Shown: positions 29,564-38,768, numbered from the stretch's first letter. The stretch is 64,000 bases of DNA from an uncultured Collinsella sp. (GCA_900540875.1 UQHT01000011.1:4404-68403); one strand, 5' to 3'. A program made the numbers and translations. The notes: a model not told the origin generated them from the letters alone.

Positions 29564-30270
29564 CTATCCCCACTCGATGGCTTCGGTTCTGCCGTCCCGT
29601 CATTCCGGTTGCATCCAGTTTTCGGTGCCGTCTCGAATCGAGTGCCGCCAGGTGATACCCTGTCGCGTTTCGTCGGCTTCGGGGACAAAAGTCGGGACAA
29701 CTCCAAAAACTATTTTCGAACTCAGGGCTTTGAGTTTTTGTTTTTGTCCCAAAGGGCGCGGCGGGATGCCTTTGGAGGCTCGATAGCGCCGAAAACGCCC
29801 GTTTTGAAACTTAAATGCCTTTTCGCGTGCAAGCCGCCAGCTGCAATAGGAAGTGAATCAACGCATGTGGCTTTCAAGCAGTTTGCAAAACTGCAGGTCG
29901 CAGGTCTTCATTGCCAGTAGGAGAAATGAGTAGTCTCAGGTGGCTTGCCCATGAGTTGACGAACGGGATTTGAGATTACGCTGACGTCCGGAAACGCTTC
30001 GAGCACGGCGTTACGTTTTTGGGGTTTGGGCGTAGCCCCTGCACCCGCGAGCGCGGGCCTTAAGCCCGCCGAGAGGGTGACGCGTCGAAAACGAAGGGGA
30101 AAGAGAGAAGGGGCCGTCCCTATCATTCAGGTTGCGACCGAAGAAGACAAGGAGACCCCCTGAGCCTGAATGATGCCCCACAGACCGCGTCCGACCGAGC
30201 TCAAGCCGAGCTTTTCCTGACGTCCGCCTTCGCGAAGATGATGGCTGGATTGGCTATGGATTGGCAACAC
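29564..30270. other. About 700 bases without a recognisable gene
   Basis: No reading frame here resembles a known protein. The segment holds several inverted repeats: GGGACAAAA (29682) with TTTTGTCCC (29742), AACTCA/TGAGTT (29719-29736), and ATCATTCAGG (30122) with CCTGAATGAT (30165). A 72-codon minus-strand frame at 29908-30126 may be the remnant of a gene, but I do not recognise it. The composition is mixed and lower in GC than its neighbours near 29700-29900. It looks like debris at a rearrangement point. Confidence 0.5.
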
Positions 30271-30761
30271 TTATTTGGACGATTCCGGGAGGGACGGCCC
30301 CGCCTCCCTGAACTCGACCGGCGACATGTAGCCCAGCGTCGAGTGGATCCTGAAGTTGTTGTACCAGTGCACGTAATCCAAGAGCTTGACTCGGAGCTCG
30401 CGCGTCCCTCCTCGGTCCTTCGGAGTGGCCGACGATCTCCCCGTTGCAGAGGTCGACGAGCAGGCAGACGTAGTTCCACGACGCCCCGACGCGCACGCAG
30501 GCCAAGTCGCTGCATATATGGGTGCACGGCGCCCTGCCGCCGAAGCCGCGCGCGACGACGTTCGACACGTCGGCCTCGTTGACCGCCCCGGGGTGCACCT
30601 TGAACCTCTTCCTGCCGTATGCGCCGGCCAGGCCGTTCTCCCTCATGATGCGGCAGACGCGGCGCCGGCTGACGGTAACGCCCGACCTCCCGGGCGACGC
30701 CTTGATCTTGCGCGATCCGTTCCGGCCCTTGCTGGCGGCGTGCGCCGCCGCGGCCGCCGTC
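30271..30761 (-). mobile_element. Internally deleted IS3-family transposase remnant
   Basis: The minus strand encodes parts of an OrfB-type transposase. The upstream part (30761 down to about 30420) shows the helix-turn-helix RSGVTVSRRRVCRIMREN and the start of the integrase core, CTHICSDLACVRV. The end, in another frame (about 30400 to 30271), shows LLDYVHWYNNFRIHSTLGYM and SPVEFREAG. Roughly 80 residues between them, which carry the later catalytic acids, are missing, so the element is inactive. Its N-terminal part is also gone, cut at the mtnN-like fragment. Confidence 0.8.
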
Positions 30762-31046
30762 GCCCCCGACATTAAGGTCCTCAAGGGCCGCGTCGTCTCC
30801 GGCGACCAGTTCGTCTCGCCCGCGGAACAGAAGGAGCGAATCCTCGCGACCTTCGGCGACCTGTGCTGCGAGATGGAGGGCTGCACCATCGCGCAGGCCG
30901 CTTATCTCAACGGCGTGCCCCTCGTCGTCGTGCGCGCCATCAGCGACAAGCCCTGCGCCGAGGGCCGGGTCGTCGACTACAACACCTTCGAGAAGAAGGC
31001 CGCCTGCGACTGCGCCCGCATCGCCGCGCGCATGGTTAAGCTTTAG
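30762..31046 (+). pseudogene. mtnN: 3' fragment of a methylthioadenosine/SAH nucleosidase gene
   Basis: The frame encodes the C-terminal 94 residues of a Pfs/MTA-SAH nucleosidase: VVSGDQFVSPAEQK, EMEGCTIAQAAYLNGVP and VVVRAISDKP with the catalytic Asp. The intact enzyme is about 230 residues; the N-terminal part, including the catalytic Glu near residue 12, is absent. Upstream sequence is the truncated IS3 remnant, so the gene was probably broken by an insertion or deletion. It has kept its downstream terminator. Confidence 0.8.
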
Positions 31047-31101
31047 GCCCTGCGCGCCGGGGCCCTTCTTTATGTTGGGACCCCGGCGCGCCGGGCCCTT
31101 T
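31047..31101 (+). terminator. Terminator of the former mtnN gene
   Basis: The complementary segments CGCGCCGGGG / CCCCGGCGCG, with flanking GGCCC/GGGCC, form a very GC-rich stem with an 18-base loop, followed by CTTTCC. The T-tract is short. Confidence 0.6.
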
Positions 31102-31272
31102 CCAAAGCGAAGTGTCGAGCCGAAGTGTTGAGCGTCGGCCCTGAATGTTCAATGGCCGTTGTTTTCTGCCCCTCAAGTGGTGGACTTTTCCTCGGAGCTG
31201 TTGATTCCCCCACGCGCCCCCTTCCGTTCTCTGTTCTCCCCTTATACTCCTTGTACGAGGAGGTAAGAAGTC

Positions 31273-34014
31273 ATGGACAAGACCACACAGGACAGCTTGG
31301 CAAAGAAACCCGTCGACATGAGGGACAGGATTCTCGAGCATCTCGAGGCCCTCACCTCTGCCGTCTCGCTCGACGACCTTGCCCGTCTGTCCACCTCCGA
31401 CATCGCCGAGACGCTCATCATCTCCAGGAGCCTGGCGAGCCAGTACCTCAACGACCTTGTTCGCGCCGGTCTTGTGGTTAAGGTGGCGGGCAGGCCTGTC
31501 CGTTATTTTCATCGCCGCGCGTTCCAGAAGCGTTTTCAGGTAAAGCTCTCTGCAAGCGAGTACGCCTCGCTCGCCGACCTCATCCAGGCGACGGGAATCG
31601 CCGATCACCGCGACTTCGCGCGTGCCGTGGGCTTCGACATGAGCCTCAGCTCCGTTGTCGAGCAGTGCAAGGCTGCGGTTCAGTACCCTCCGTTTGGCCT
31701 GCCCATCCTCTTGAGCGGCGGCGTGGGTGTCGGTAAGTCTTTCCTTTCTCGCCTTGTGTACGAGTACGGCAAGAACCAGGGCTTGCTGTCCCGCGACTCC
31801 TCCTATGTGCGCATCGACTGTGCCGGGGTCCCGGACGCCGCCTCGTTCAACGGGCTTCTTGACGAGTCGATCGCGAAATCGCACGGGGGTGTGGTCTTTG
31901 TCAACGGCATCGAGACACTCTCTCCCTCTGCGATGGAGCACTGCCTTGCGACGGCTCTCGGGCTCGATGCCTCCCAGGATGCGCCGCGCGCTCGCCTCGT
32001 TCTTTCGACGACGCTTTCCGCCGATGACCTGAAGGTTTCCTCGGCCTACAGCAAAATGCCCATCTGTGCCCGCGTCCCCTCACTCAAGGAGCGGACCCCC
32101 GAGGAGCGCGAGGATCTCATCTTGAGCTTCCTACGCAGCGAGGGGTGCCGAATCGGTTCTGATGTGAAGATCAGCCGCGGCGCATACCGTTGCCTCGTGA
32201 ACGCGGACTTTTCCGATAACATCGCCGGCTTGCGCGCCTGCGTGACGAACTGCTGCGCCAAAGCGTTCCTCAATCGCGAGGGCGACTACGTCGTCGTTCG
32301 CCCGTATCTTCTTCCCAGTGGGCTCCTCTCCTCCGCGCAGATCGATCAACAGCCCGACGATGGCGTTCTGATCGACGCGTCTCTGGATGCCGCCGAGAGC
32401 ACAGGGCCGGTCGAGCAGGCGCTCGATGCCCTGTGTTCCCTCGATGAGCGATTCTGCGCCGGGGAGCTTTCTGTCTCCGAGCTCGTCTCGCAAGCTGTCT
32501 CCGCTGCGCGCGGCGTTGAGGATCACTTGATCTTCGGCCGCGGCGTTACCTCCTCGAGGTCGCGCGCCTTCGAGCGCGTCGTGGGCGCGGTCCTTGCCGA
32601 CGCAGGCTCTTCTTATGGCATCGAGCTTTCGAGGAAGGTCGCTTTTCTACTGGCCCAGGAGATTTGCCTGCAGTTGTGGCCGGGCATCGGCCTGGCTAAG
32701 CGAAAGTCTGCCTGTGCGGAGCAAATCTCCCATCTCCTCGGTGCCGTGACCTCCGAATTGCCGTTTGCCTCGAGTGTCTCCGATCAGGTCGCCGCAGACG
32801 TGGAAGGGGCGCTTGGAATCTCGCTCGATCACTTCACGAAGACGCTTCTGACGCTGTGCGTCGCATCGGAGTCTCGCGATGCGAAGGCCCTTCGGACGCT
32901 CTGCGTCATCTTGTCCCACGGCTACTCAACGGCGACGAGCATCGCCGACGCGGCGAACCGTATGCTCGGCATGCATGTGTACGAGGCGGTCGACATGCCC
33001 TACGACCAGCAGCTGAAGGACATCGTCGGTCCGCTCCAGCGCCTCGTCGACCGCCATTCCTACTGCACCGGGGTCGTGTTCCTCGTCGACATGGGCTCCT
33101 TGGAGGAGGCCTATAAGGCCCTCGAGAACGTTACCGACTCCACTATCGGCGTGGTGAACAACGTCTCTACCGGTCTTGCGCTCGAGATCGGGGCTGGGCT
33201 GCTCGGCGGCAAGTCCATCGCCGAGGTTCTTGGCGACGCGACCGCCGCGTGCGTGACGCACTGCAAGGTGATCGAGCGCGTCAACCGTGAGGACGCCATC
33301 GTCTTCTGCTCCGAGTCTGGGGTCGACGCCGCGGAAAGGATACGCCAGCTCGTCTCGCAGAGCCTCCCGCGCACCATAGGCGCGCGCCTGCTCACGAGGC
33401 CCTTCAAGCAGCTCGTCGCGAACGGGTCGAACGACGCCGTTTTCTCCGAGCACCGCGTCTGCGCCGTCATCGGCACGGGAGACCCCGGGGTCGCCTCCGT
33501 TCCCTTCGTCGCCCTCGAGGACATCATGTCGACGGCGTCCGCCTCTAAGGTTGATGCCGTGTTCGGCAGGTGGCTTGACGCTTCCGAGCTCTCTTCTTTC
33601 CACGAGAAGTTGCTCTCGAACATGACGCTGCAGAACGTCATCCGCTCCATCACCATCCTCGACCCGGAGCGGCTATTCCATGAGATCGAGAGCGCCGTGC
33701 ACGAGCTTCAGCGCAGGACAGGCGAGAAGATCGGCAGCAACGCCATCATTGGGCTCTACGTTCACCTCTGCTGTCTCGTCGAGCGCCTTGTTACCAGAAA
33801 CCCCATTGAGACCTACGTTGGCCAGGACCGCTTCGAGGAGGAACGCGCCGATTTCATCGAGTCCTTCAGGCAGAGCTTCTCGAGTATCTCGACGCGCTAT
33901 CGCGTAGAGGTTCCCGTAAGCGAGATCGCATATGTCTTCGACTACATAAGCGTGAGCGCCGCCCCGGCGCGAGAAGAGCGCCTCGGCTCCTCGGACCTCC
34001 TGCTCGACGAGTGA
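31273..34014 (+). CDS. LevR-like PTS-operon transcriptional regulator
   Basis: This 913-residue regulator has an N-terminal helix-turn-helix (about 15-75), an AAA+ domain (about 120-340), a first PRD (about 380-480), an EIIA-Man-like domain with HGYSTATSIADA (near 550), and a C-terminal PRD with GLYVHLCCLVERL (near 840). Walker A is GGVGVGKS. The GAFTGA loop that contacts sigma-54 is absent, and the Walker B acidic pair is replaced by VFVNGIE, so sigma-54 activation is unlikely. GAGGAGG precedes ATG 31273. It lies directly upstream of the mannose-type PTS genes and is inferred to control them through PTS phosphorylation. Confidence 0.88.
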   Translation: MDKTTQDSLAKKPVDMRDRILEHLEALTSAVSLDDLARLSTSDIAETLIISRSLASQYLNDLVRAGLVVKVAGRPVRYFHRRAFQKRFQVKLSASEYASLADLIQATGIADHRDFARAVGFDMSLSSVVEQCKAAVQYPPFGLPILLSGGVGVGKSFLSRLVYEYGKNQGLLSRDSSYVRIDCAGVPDAASFNGLLDESIAKSHGGVVFVNGIETLSPSAMEHCLATALGLDASQDAPRARLVLSTTLSADDLKVSSAYSKMPICARVPSLKERTPEEREDLILSFLRSEGCRIGSDVKISRGAYRCLVNADFSDNIAGLRACVTNCCAKAFLNREGDYVVVRPYLLPSGLLSSAQIDQQPDDGVLIDASLDAAESTGPVEQALDALCSLDERFCAGELSVSELVSQAVSAARGVEDHLIFGRGVTSSRSRAFERVVGAVLADAGSSYGIELSRKVAFLLAQEICLQLWPGIGLAKRKSACAEQISHLLGAVTSELPFASSVSDQVAADVEGALGISLDHFTKTLLTLCVASESRDAKALRTLCVILSHGYSTATSIADAANRMLGMHVYEAVDMPYDQQLKDIVGPLQRLVDRHSYCTGVVFLVDMGSLEEAYKALENVTDSTIGVVNNVSTGLALEIGAGLLGGKSIAEVLGDATAACVTHCKVIERVNREDAIVFCSESGVDAAERIRQLVSQSLPRTIGARLLTRPFKQLVANGSNDAVFSEHRVCAVIGTGDPGVASVPFVALEDIMSTASASKVDAVFGRWLDASELSSFHEKLLSNMTLQNVIRSITILDPERLFHEIESAVHELQRRTGEKIGSNAIIGLYVHLCCLVERLVTRNPIETYVGQDRFEEERADFIESFRQSFSSISTRYRVEVPVSEIAYVFDYISVSAAPAREERLGSSDLLLDE

Positions 34015-34137
34015 CCTTCCCCGCGCCGCCGCGAGCTGACCGCGCGTCCTCAATAATCCGATAACCCCTTGCCCGGCGCGAATCCGGATAGCGCCGAGGC
34101 AGTACCGAACGTAAAACTTCATTTGATAGGAGCAAAC

Positions 34138-34611
34138 ATGAGTGTTGTTATGGCACGAATCGACAATCGCCTGCTTCACGGCATCATCGTGACGCAGTGG
34201 GCCCCGGTGTCGGGCGCGACCCGAGTCATGGTCATCGACGACAAGGTCGCCGGCGACGAGGTCCTGAAGTCCACCATGAGGATGGCGCGCCCCGCGGGCA
34301 TGGCCGTCTCGATCATCTCCGAGCAGACCGCGCTCAAGAACTTCGCGGCGGGCAAGTACGACCGCGAGAAGGTCTTTGTCATCGCCAAGGAGCCCGAGAC
34401 GATCCTTCACCTGGTCGAGTCGGGCATCGAGCTCCCGTCGCTGATCGTCGGCGGCTCTCTTGTCAAGGAGGGCGGCGTCCAGCTCACCCAGCGCGCCTAT
34501 GCCTCCGCCGAGAACGTCCAGAGCTACAAGGCGCTCATCGCCCGCGGCGTCAAGGTGACGGCACAGTTCGTGCCCGCCGACAAGCCCGTCTCCGTCGCCG
34601 ACCTCATCTAA
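34138..34611 (+). CDS. Mannose/fructose/sorbose-family PTS EIIB
   Basis: This 157-residue protein has the phosphorylation site His14 in RIDNRLLHG near the N-terminus, as in LevE and ManX-type IIB. It passes phosphate from EIIA to the incoming sugar. ATG 34138 follows ATAGGAGCAAAC; a longer in-frame extension to 34069 has no site. No -24/-12 promoter is seen upstream. Two similar blocks, AATCCGATA and AATCCGGATA, occur about 45-85 bases before the start and might bind the regulator. Confidence 0.93.
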   Translation: MSVVMARIDNRLLHGIIVTQWAPVSGATRVMVIDDKVAGDEVLKSTMRMARPAGMAVSIISEQTALKNFAAGKYDREKVFVIAKEPETILHLVESGIELPSLIVGGSLVKEGGVQLTQRAYASAENVQSYKALIARGVKVTAQFVPADKPVSVADLI

Positions 34612-34620
34612 GGAGGGATC

Positions 34621-35406
34621 ATGGTCAACTTCACTATCCTGCAGGTCGTCCTTTTGACCCTGCTGGCCTTCATCAAGCACGTGGACTACTACGGCATCCC
34701 GATGATCTTCGTCAACTATGCCGTCTTCTGGGGCCTTATCACCGGTGTCGTCATGGGCGACTGGCAGACCGGCCTCGTCATCGGCGGCACCATCCAGCTC
34801 ATGCAGCTCGGCGTCGCGGGCTTCGGCGGCTCGTCGATTCCCGACTACGGCACGATGGCCATCATCGCCACCGCCTACGGCGTGACCCTGGGCGCGGACA
34901 CGGGCCTCGCCATCGGCCTGCCGGTCGGCATGCTCGGCATCCAGCTCGACGTCATCGTCAAGATCCTCAACGGCTTTGTCGTCGAGAAGTCCCAGAAGTT
35001 CTGCGACGAGGGCAAGTTCAAGCAGATGAACGCCATCCTGTGGGTCTGCCCCGTGCTCTTCGGCCTGTGCGCCGCCCTGCCCGTCTTTGTCTCCGTGACC
35101 CTCGGCCAGCCCGCCGTCAACTGGCTCCTCGAGGTTATGCCCCAGTGGTTCCTTTCCGGCCTCACCCTCGCCGGCAAGATGCTCCCGGCCGTCGGAATCG
35201 CGATGCTGCTGCGTTACATGCCCACCGGCAAGTACTTCCAGTACCTGCTCGCCGGCTTCTTCCTCTCGGCCTTCCTGAACGTGCCCATCATCGGCGCCGC
35301 CATCGTCGGCTTTGCCCTCGCGATCGCGTTCTACCAGCGCGCCGAGAGGGACACCGAGCTCGCCGCCCACGCTTCCGCAGACGCCTTCATCGGAGAGGAT
35401 GAGTAA
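34621..35406 (+). CDS. Mannose-family PTS EIIC
   Basis: This 261-residue membrane protein has about seven hydrophobic segments and the family motif GTIQLMQLGVAGFGGSSIPD. With EIID it forms the sugar channel. AGGAGG precedes ATG 34621, 9 bases after the EIIB stop, and EIID begins 2 bases after its own stop. Such tight packing indicates one transcript. Confidence 0.93.
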   Translation: MVNFTILQVVLLTLLAFIKHVDYYGIPMIFVNYAVFWGLITGVVMGDWQTGLVIGGTIQLMQLGVAGFGGSSIPDYGTMAIIATAYGVTLGADTGLAIGLPVGMLGIQLDVIVKILNGFVVEKSQKFCDEGKFKQMNAILWVCPVLFGLCAALPVFVSVTLGQPAVNWLLEVMPQWFLSGLTLAGKMLPAVGIAMLLRYMPTGKYFQYLLAGFFLSAFLNVPIIGAAIVGFALAIAFYQRAERDTELAAHASADAFIGEDE

Positions 35407-35408
35407 CC

Positions 35409-36242
35409 ATGGAAAACGAGAACATCACCGCCGTCGCCAAGGGCAAGCCCTCCGGCTACAAGGTCACCAAGAAGGACCTGCGCAACGCGAACTGGCGCTG
35501 GCTCATGAGCGTGTGCACCTTCAACTACCAGACCCAGCAGGGCGCCTCAGTCGCCTACGCCCTCTCGCCGGTCCTGAGGAAGATCTACACGAACGACGAG
35601 GACTATAAGCAAGCGCTCAACAACCACTTCCGCTACTACAACACCCAGCCTTGGCTCGCCGCCATCATCCTTGGCGCCTGCGTGGCCATGGAGGAGCGCG
35701 ACGGCCTAGCGGCGGCGGACGCCGTCCAAGACCTGAAGATCGGCACCATGGGACCGCTCGCCGGCGTCGGCGACTCCCTGCTCATGACCATGATCCCGAC
35801 CATCATGGGCTCCATCGCCGCCTACATGGCCATCGAGGGCAACCCCGTGGGAGCCGGCATCTGGTTCGCGCTCATCCTGGCCATCTTCTGGGTCCGCATG
35901 CACGCCCTCGAGTTCGGCTACAAGCAGGGCGTGAAGCTCGTCACCGACTTCAGCGAGAAGCTTCCCAACCTCACTGCCGCCGCCTCCGTGCTCGGCCTCA
36001 CCGTGGTCGGCTGCCTCATCGCCTCGGTCATCGGCGTCACCTGCCCGATTAGCTTCAGCTTCGGCGACGTCGCGATGGAGATCCAGCCGCTGCTCGACAA
36101 GATCCTGCCTGCCATGATCCCCGCCGCCATCACGGGAAGCGCGTATTACCTTCTTACCAAGAAGAACGCGAGCATGACGGCCCTCATCCTCGTGGTGATT
36201 GTCCTCGCGATGGTCGCCTCCGCCGCCGGCATCCTCGCTTAG
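35409..36242 (+). CDS. Mannose-family PTS EIID
   Basis: This 277-residue protein has the EIID family blocks NWRWLMSVCTFNYQTQQG, LGACVAMEERDG and MGPLAGVGDSLLMTMIPTI, with hydrophobic segments in the C-terminal half. It partners EIIC. EIIA follows 26 bases downstream, an order (B-C-D-A) that differs from the A-B-C-D order of the Bacillus lev operon. Confidence 0.93.
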   Translation: MENENITAVAKGKPSGYKVTKKDLRNANWRWLMSVCTFNYQTQQGASVAYALSPVLRKIYTNDEDYKQALNNHFRYYNTQPWLAAIILGACVAMEERDGLAAADAVQDLKIGTMGPLAGVGDSLLMTMIPTIMGSIAAYMAIEGNPVGAGIWFALILAIFWVRMHALEFGYKQGVKLVTDFSEKLPNLTAAASVLGLTVVGCLIASVIGVTCPISFSFGDVAMEIQPLLDKILPAMIPAAITGSAYYLLTKKNASMTALILVVIVLAMVASAAGILA

Positions 36243-36268
36243 CTTCGACCCAAGAGATTGGTGAATCA

Positions 36269-36667
36269 ATGAGAAAGATAGTTGTGGCGAGCCATTCCCT
36301 TCTCGCCCAGGGCTTCAAGGACACCCTCGAGTTCCTTACGGGTAAGGGCGACGCCGTCAACGCCGTGTGCGCCTACGTGAACGACAACGGCGAGGGGCTC
36401 GACGCGGCGGTCGAGGCGGCTCTTTCGGGCACTGACGAGGTCGTCGTCCTTACCGACGCGTTCGGCGGCAGCGTGAACCAGCGCTTCTCCCGCTTCGCCT
36501 CCGACCGGATCCACGTGATCGCGGGTGTCAACCTCCCGCTCGCCATGACGGTCGCGCTCGCGCGCCCCGACGAGAAGCTCGACTTCGATGCCCTCGTCAA
36601 CGAGGCGCGCCAGCAGATCATCTACGTGAACGGTGTCAGTTCTGCCGAGTGCGACGACGACGAATAG
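36269..36667 (+). CDS. Mannose-family PTS EIIA
   Basis: This 132-residue protein has the phosphorylation site His9 in VVASHSLLAQGF. EIIA takes phosphate from HPr and gives it to EIIB, and can also phosphorylate PRD regulators such as the one encoded upstream. It completes a full set of PTS components in this operon. Confidence 0.9.
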   Translation: MRKIVVASHSLLAQGFKDTLEFLTGKGDAVNAVCAYVNDNGEGLDAAVEAALSGTDEVVVLTDAFGGSVNQRFSRFASDRIHVIAGVNLPLAMTVALARPDEKLDFDALVNEARQQIIYVNGVSSAECDDDE

Positions 36668-36679
36668 AGGAGGTCGACG

Positions 36680-37804
36680 ATGAGAGAGTTCCTTAAGGAC
36701 GTGTGGATGCACGGCGGTGAGGAAAGCCGCGCCATCACCCCCGAGAACATCACGGGCGAGAAGGGCCGCGCCGCCATGTCGGCCAGCCACCTCGGCGTCG
36801 GCCGCAAGGGCTCGTGCTGCGTGCCCCTTGAGTCCGGCGAGACCATCACGCTCGCGGACATCGAGGGCCCCGGCATCATCCGCCACATCTGGATGACCGT
36901 CCCCGACAAGACCGCCGCCGGCAGCTTCGTCATGCGCGACCTCGTGCTGCGCTTCTACTGGGACGACGAGGAGACCCCCTCGGTCGAGTGCCCTGTCGGC
37001 GACTTCTTCTGTAACGGCTTCGGTGAGCGCGCCATTGTCAACTCAATGCCCATCTGCGTGAACCCGACGGGCGGCATGAACTGCTACTTCGAGATGCCCT
37101 TCAGGAAGCACGCCAAGGTCACGCTTACGAGCGAGCACCCCGGGTTCATTAAGTACATCTTCTACACGTTCAACTACGCGCTCACCGACGTGCCGGACGA
37201 CGCCATGTACTTCCACGCTCGCTTTAACCGCGAGCGCAGCACCCGCAGGGGCGTCGACTACACCGTGCTCGACGGCGTGCGCGGCAAGGGCTACTACGTC
37301 GGCACCTACATGGCCCTGTGCGCCCTGGAGCGCTATTGGTGGGGCGAGGGCGAGATGAAGTTCTTCCTCGACGGCGACGAGGAGTTCCCCACGGTCACCT
37401 CGACGGGAGCCGAGGACTACTTCGGCGGTGCCTGGGCCTTTCTCGACAGGCCGCCCCACGCGCTGCCCGAGGCGCAGTGCTTCAACACGCTGTTCGCCGG
37501 CTACCCGTACCGCTCGACGCGCGACGCCACGCGCGACCGCTTCAGCGCGGGCAAGCCGAACCCGAACCCGATGCTCGCGACCAACGACGACGCGCTGCCC
37601 AGGCACGGTCTCTACAGGTGGCACCTTCCCGACCCGATCTCGTTCAAGGAGGACCTGCGCGTGACATTCCAGGACCTCGGCAACGACGACATCAAGCTCT
37701 ACGAGCGCGAGGACGACATCTCCACCGTCGCCTACTGGTACCAAAGCGAGCCGCACGCCGTGCTCGCCCCGTTTGCCGCAAGGCAGGACCGCGTGCCCAG
37801 GTAG
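36680..37804 (+). CDS. DUF2961 / GH172-family putative glycosidase
   Basis: This 374-residue protein has the conserved DUF2961 segments LADIEGPGIIRHIW, CPVGDFFCNGFGE, VTSTGAEDYFGGAW and LYRWHLPDPISF. Characterised GH172 members act on alpha-fructofuranosides such as difructose dianhydride I, or on alpha-arabinofuranosides. No signal peptide is visible, so it should act in the cytoplasm on an imported sugar. AGGAGGTCGACG precedes the ATG, 12 bases after EIIA. The pairing with a levan-type PTS and a ROK kinase favours a fructose-containing substrate; this is inference. Confidence 0.82.
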   Translation: MREFLKDVWMHGGEESRAITPENITGEKGRAAMSASHLGVGRKGSCCVPLESGETITLADIEGPGIIRHIWMTVPDKTAAGSFVMRDLVLRFYWDDEETPSVECPVGDFFCNGFGERAIVNSMPICVNPTGGMNCYFEMPFRKHAKVTLTSEHPGFIKYIFYTFNYALTDVPDDAMYFHARFNRERSTRRGVDYTVLDGVRGKGYYVGTYMALCALERYWWGEGEMKFFLDGDEEFPTVTSTGAEDYFGGAWAFLDRPPHALPEAQCFNTLFAGYPYRSTRDATRDRFSAGKPNPNPMLATNDDALPRHGLYRWHLPDPISFKEDLRVTFQDLGNDDIKLYEREDDISTVAYWYQSEPHAVLAPFAARQDRVPR

Positions 37805-37831
37805 GGTCGCCTCGAAACATGCCAACGTTAT

Positions 37832-37870
37832 GGGCGCCCGCGGTTGACCATGGCTGCGGGCGCCCCTTTG
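37832..37870 (+). terminator. Hairpin between the GH172 and kinase genes
   Basis: A perfect 10-bp stem GGGCGCCCGC / GCGGGCGCCC has a 14-base loop and is followed by CTTTG. It may partly terminate or protect the upstream transcript while the kinase gene is still read. Confidence 0.5.
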
Positions 37871-37883
37871 CAAGGAGGATCAC

Positions 37884-38768
37884 ATGAGCGAAAAGCAAAT
37901 GAGGCTCGGCGCCCTCGAGGCCGGCGGGACCAAGATGGTCTGTGCCGTGGTGTCCGGCGACGGCGAGGTCCTCGACCGTATGGAGACCCCGACGCTTGCG
38001 CCCGCCGAGACCGTCCCGCAGATGATCGAGTGGTTCGCCGCCCGCGATGTGGACGCGTTGGGCATCGGCGCCTTCGGCCCGACCTGCGTCGACCCCGCCG
38101 ACGAGCGCTACGGCTCCATCCTGCAGACCCCCAAGCTCGCGTGGCGAGGCTATGGTCTTCGCGCCGCGTTCGCCGACGCCCTCGGGATTCCGGTGGCCTA
38201 CGACACGGACGTGAACGTTGCCTGCCTCGGCGAAGTGGTCTTCGGCTGCTGCAAGGGGCTCGAGGACGCCGTCTACGTGACCATCGGCACCGGTGTGGGC
38301 GCGGGCGTCATGTGCGCGGGCAGGCTCCTTCACGGCATGCTGCACCCCGAGGCCGGCCACATGCTGGTAAGGACCCGTCCCACCGAGGAGGGACGCTGCG
38401 TCTGCCCGAGCCACGCGAACTGTCTCGAGGGCCTCGCCTCCGGCCCCGCCATCGCCGCGCGCTGGGGAAAGCCCGCGGCCGAGCTCGCGGACAACGATGA
38501 GGTGTGGGCGCTCGAGGGGGATTATCTGGGGCAGATGTGTGCGAACCTCGTGCTCATGTACTCGCCTCGCCGCATCGTCCTCGGCGGCGGCGTGATGCAC
38601 CAGGAGCAGCTCTACGGCATCGTCCGCAAGAAGACCCTCGAATATCTGGGTGGCTACATCCAGACCGCCGAGCTTAAGGACATGGAGAGCTACATCTGCG
38701 CCCCGGGCTGCGGCGGCGACCAAGGAATCCTCGGCGCGGCCGAGCTGGCAAGAAGGGCGCTCGCGTAA
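37884..38768 (+). CDS. ROK-family sugar kinase, probable fructokinase
   Basis: This 294-residue kinase has the ATP phosphate motif ALEAGGTKMVCAV and the catalytic Asp in YDTDVNVA. The ROK zinc-site region is GHMLVRT, CVCPSHANCLEGLASGP. It most resembles the fructokinases of the GmuE/YdhR type by these motifs. It would phosphorylate a hexose released by the GH172 enzyme so that it can enter glycolysis. AAGGAGGATCAC precedes the ATG. Confidence 0.88.
   Translation: MSEKQMRLGALEAGGTKMVCAVVSGDGEVLDRMETPTLAPAETVPQMIEWFAARDVDALGIGAFGPTCVDPADERYGSILQTPKLAWRGYGLRAAFADALGIPVAYDTDVNVACLGEVVFGCCKGLEDAVYVTIGTGVGAGVMCAGRLLHGMLHPEAGHMLVRTRPTEEGRCVCPSHANCLEGLASGPAIAARWGKPAAELADNDEVWALEGDYLGQMCANLVLMYSPRRIVLGGGVMHQEQLYGIVRKKTLEYLGGYIQTAELKDMESYICAPGCGGDQGILGAAELARRALA

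Noticed and set aside
29522..29920. 132-codon plus-strand frame after rplX
   Set aside because: It begins within the rplX terminator, has no ribosome binding site and no likeness to a known protein.
30522..31046. Continuous 174-codon plus-strand frame as one gene
   Set aside because: Its first 80 codons are antisense to the IS3 transposase; only the part from about 30762 resembles a nucleosidase.
34015..34137. Sigma-54 promoter before the PTS operon
   Set aside because: No GG-N10-GC element with a TGGCAC-type context is present, although a LevR-like regulator is encoded upstream.
33673..35370. 565-codon minus-strand frame opposite the PTS genes
   Set aside because: Asp/Glu/His-rich low-complexity product typical of antisense frames in GC-rich DNA.
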